A DNA stretch of 7,184 nt from Oscillospiraceae bacterium (lineage in GTDB: Bacteria; Bacillota; Clostridia; Oscillospirales; Oscillospiraceae). The stretch spans positions 1-7,184 of the forward strand of contig JAFNXT010000103.1 of assembly GCA_017378975.1 (NCBI GenBank), in the 5' to 3' direction. Numbering within the stretch: position 1 is the first letter of the stretch; each line of letters starts with the position of its first letter. The notes beneath the pieces were generated by a model. That model did not search any database. It was not told where the DNA came from and saw nothing but the letters and a program-made list of their open reading frames with translations. Positions 6,031 through 7,184 of the stretch are shown here, in pieces. A program made the translations under genes and the position numbers.

Positions 6031-6288
6031 ATGGACAAGAGCTGGAAGCTGTATATCCTGCGTTGCGGTGACGGTACTCTGTATACCGGCATCACCACGG
6101 ACGTGGAGGCCCGACTGGAGACTCACAGGGCAGGGAAGGGCGCGAAATACACCCGGGGCAGGGGACCGCTGGAATTGGTGTATTCTGAGGAATGCGGCAC
6201 CCATTCTGAAGCTCTGAAGCGTGAGCTTCAGATCAAGGCGATGACGAGGGATGAGAAGGAGCGTGCCATTCGCTCGCAACATGGATGA
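6031..6288 (+). CDS. GIY-YIG domain protein of the YhbQ/YazA (UPF0213) type
   Basis: A single-domain GIY-YIG protein of 85 residues, the usual length for this stand-alone group. The first motif is LYIL (7-10), the second YTGIT (18-22), then Arg28 in ARLETH, the [19 protein letters not shown] segment (32-50), and the acidic residue Glu65 within ALKRELQIK (61-69). These positions match the catalytic tyrosines, arginine and glutamate of GIY-YIG nucleases. The family is linked with DNA binding and repair-like nuclease activity, but the true substrate is poorly known. ATG at 6031 lies one base after the stop of the membrane protein gene, with AAAAGGAAG at 6015-6023 as ribosome binding site. It is the last gene of the pncB unit, followed directly by a terminator; the link to NAD salvage may be only positional. 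Confidence 0.92.
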   Translation: MDKSWKLYILRCGDGTLYTGITTDVEARLETHRAGKGAKYTRGRGPLELVYSEECGTHSEALKRELQIKAMTRDEKERAIRSQHG

Positions 6289-6291
6289 CGC

Positions 6292-6322
6292 GGACGGCCC
6301 ACCGAAAGTGGGCCGTCCTTTT
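6292..6322 (+). terminator. Intrinsic terminator of the pncB operon
   Basis: A perfect 11-bp GC-rich stem (6292-6302 with 6308-6318) with loop CGAAA is followed by TTTT. It begins three bases after the stop of the GIY-YIG gene. The minus-strand side has no T-tract, so it mainly serves the plus-strand genes. Confidence 0.9.
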
Positions 6323-6332
6323 CGTGACAAAG

Positions 6333-6366
6333 CGATGATGCCCCGGCTTCGGCCGGGGCATCATCG
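6333..6366 (-). terminator. Terminator hairpin of the LuxR-type regulator gene
   Basis: A perfect 15-bp stem (6333-6347 with 6352-6366) closed by a TTCG tetraloop in the very stable C(UUCG)G context. It begins one base after the minus-strand stop codon. The minus-strand tail is CTTTGTC, a weak T-tract, while the plus-strand side reads TTCATTCTTTT, so it could also act as a second stop for the pncB operon. Confidence 0.75.
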
Positions 6367-6367
6367 T

Positions 6368-7184
6368 TCATTCTTTTGGTAGTTGTGACGCGATATGGCG
6401 AAGTTCCTTTCGGGAGGAAACGCCCAGTTTGCTGAAAATGTTTTTATTATGGTATTTCAGCGTATTTTCCTTGATGCCCAGTTGCTCAAGGATATCACGG
6501 GTGGAGCGGCCTTCTGCCAGAAGGTCATATACCAACCGCTCTGTGTGGGTCAAGGTCGTCAGTTGCGTCTGGAAATACCGGAACAGTTCCTGGCTGTCTT
6601 CCTGCGTTCCGGTGACCGTTGGTCCAGCGACAGGGACCGGTGGCTGGGGCAGGGCGGATATCGATTGCCGGATCATCATGTCCAGACTCAGCAGGAACAG
6701 TTCGCTGATGATATACGATACAGCCAGCAACTCAAAATTGGTATGTACCAGTTGCTCCATGAACCAGACACCGATGTTTAGAAGCGCGGCCATGGCCAGG
6801 ACGGTCATATGAGATACTGAGTCCAATTTCTTCCTGGAGATGACATAGATGATGGAGCCGACCATGGCGCTGAAGTAGATCAGCAGGAAGAAAAGATAGA
6901 CGATATGCAGAGGTCCGTAGGTCTTTTGCAATACGGTGGTACCGCCGATGCTCTCGATCCATACCTCCTGATAATAGATGTCCAGGATCCCACCGCTGGC
7001 TGGCAGAAGGAAGATCATCAGGTCGAGTGCGATCAAGCAACCGGGGAGCCATTTGGGATAACACAGATCACTTGTACGAAGGATGATCATCAGGATGGAC
7101 AGAGGGAGGAACACAGAGCCGAGATAGGCCAGACGGTTCGCCATCAATGCCTGTGCAAGCGTCTGACTGACCGACAGGGCAAAG
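6368..7184 (-). CDS. Membrane-anchored LuxR-type transcriptional regulator (5' end beyond the window)
   Basis: Predicted one-component regulator that senses with a membrane domain and binds DNA with a C-terminal helix-turn-helix. The frame is open to the right edge, with residues FALSVSQTLAQA before the first in-frame TTG (7147) and ATG (7144), so the true N-terminus lies outside. About 270 residues are visible. Hydrophobic segments are encoded at about 7118-7074, 7051-6998, 6905-6842, 6811-6757 and 6730-6671. The segments ANRLAYLGSVFLP and YGPLHIVYLFF resemble the HisKA_7TM sensor region of histidine kinases. A Pro-rich linker (LPQPPVPVAGP) leads to the LuxR/GerE domain in the last 60 residues: LTHTERLVYDLLAEG, then STRDILEQLGIKENTLKYHNK and IFSKLGVSSRKEL. 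There is no kinase or receiver domain. Ligand and targets are unknown. The next gene on its left is convergent, so nothing there tells its regulon. Confidence 0.88.
   Translation of the reverse strand, partial: FALSVSQTLAQALMANRLAYLGSVFLPLSILMIILRTSDLCYPKWLPGCLIALDLMIFLLPASGGILDIYYQEVWIESIGGTTVLQKTYGPLHIVYLFFLLIYFSAMVGSIIYVISRKKLDSVSHMTVLAMAALLNIGVWFMEQLVHTNFELLAVSYIISELFLLSLDMMIRQSISALPQPPVPVAGPTVTGTQEDSQELFRYFQTQLTTLTHTERLVYDLLAEGRSTRDILEQLGIKENTLKYHNKNIFSKLGVSSRKELRHIASQLPKE

Noticed and set aside
1..7184. Mobile element, CRISPR array, tRNA or defence island
   Set aside because: I saw no direct-repeat arrays, transposase or integrase motifs, tRNA cloverleaf signatures or toxin-antitoxin pairs; gene content and order look like stable chromosomal housekeeping DNA.

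Overview
The window looks like a chromosomal segment of a fairly GC-rich Clostridia-type Firmicute, probably a gut Oscillospiraceae/Ruminococcaceae-like anaerobe. The evidence is the large Bacillus/Clostridia-type SRP RNA with an Alu domain, the order SRP RNA-dnaX-ybaB-recR, strong AAGGAGG ribosome binding sites, a TTG start on dnaX, a FlK-like thioesterase, and a regulator that joins a HisKA_7TM-like membrane region to a LuxR helix-turn-helix. Genus cannot be fixed from sequence reading alone. No phage, transposon, CRISPR array or tRNA is visible. The content is mostly housekeeping, and I do not see a clear new defence or biosynthetic system.

Layout, left to right. Positions 1-300 are the large SRP RNA, closed by a 23-bp perfect helix between 1-23 and 278-300; the RNA may begin slightly outside the window. 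Sixteen bases after it comes the ribosome binding site of dnaX (332-1942, TTG start), then ybaB/ebfC (1964-2308) and recR (2318-2917). This is a tightly packed replication and repair cluster. An orphan small membrane protein gene (3017-3475) follows with its own strong promoter. It converges on a FlK-like hotdog thioesterase gene (3902-3516, minus strand), and the two share a bidirectional terminator at 3481-3517.

The 175-base gap 3903-4077 holds two divergent near-consensus sigma-A promoters, one for the thioesterase and one for pncB, with a perfect 12-bp palindrome between them. pncB (nicotinate phosphoribosyltransferase, 4078-5526) overlaps by ATGA with a six-helix membrane protein gene (5523-6029), and a GIY-YIG domain protein gene (6031-6288) follows after one base. 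This three-gene unit ends at a strong terminator (6292-6322). A second hairpin (6333-6366) terminates the opposing gene, a membrane-tethered LuxR-type regulator whose 5' end lies beyond the right edge.

How the genes work together: the SRP RNA serves membrane protein targeting. DnaX is the clamp-loader subunit, and YbaB and RecR are nucleoid and recombinational repair proteins usually found beside it. PncB salvages nicotinate into NAD, and the coupled membrane protein could plausibly be involved in uptake of a related compound, though that is inference. The thioesterase and the regulator have no visible functional link to their neighbours.
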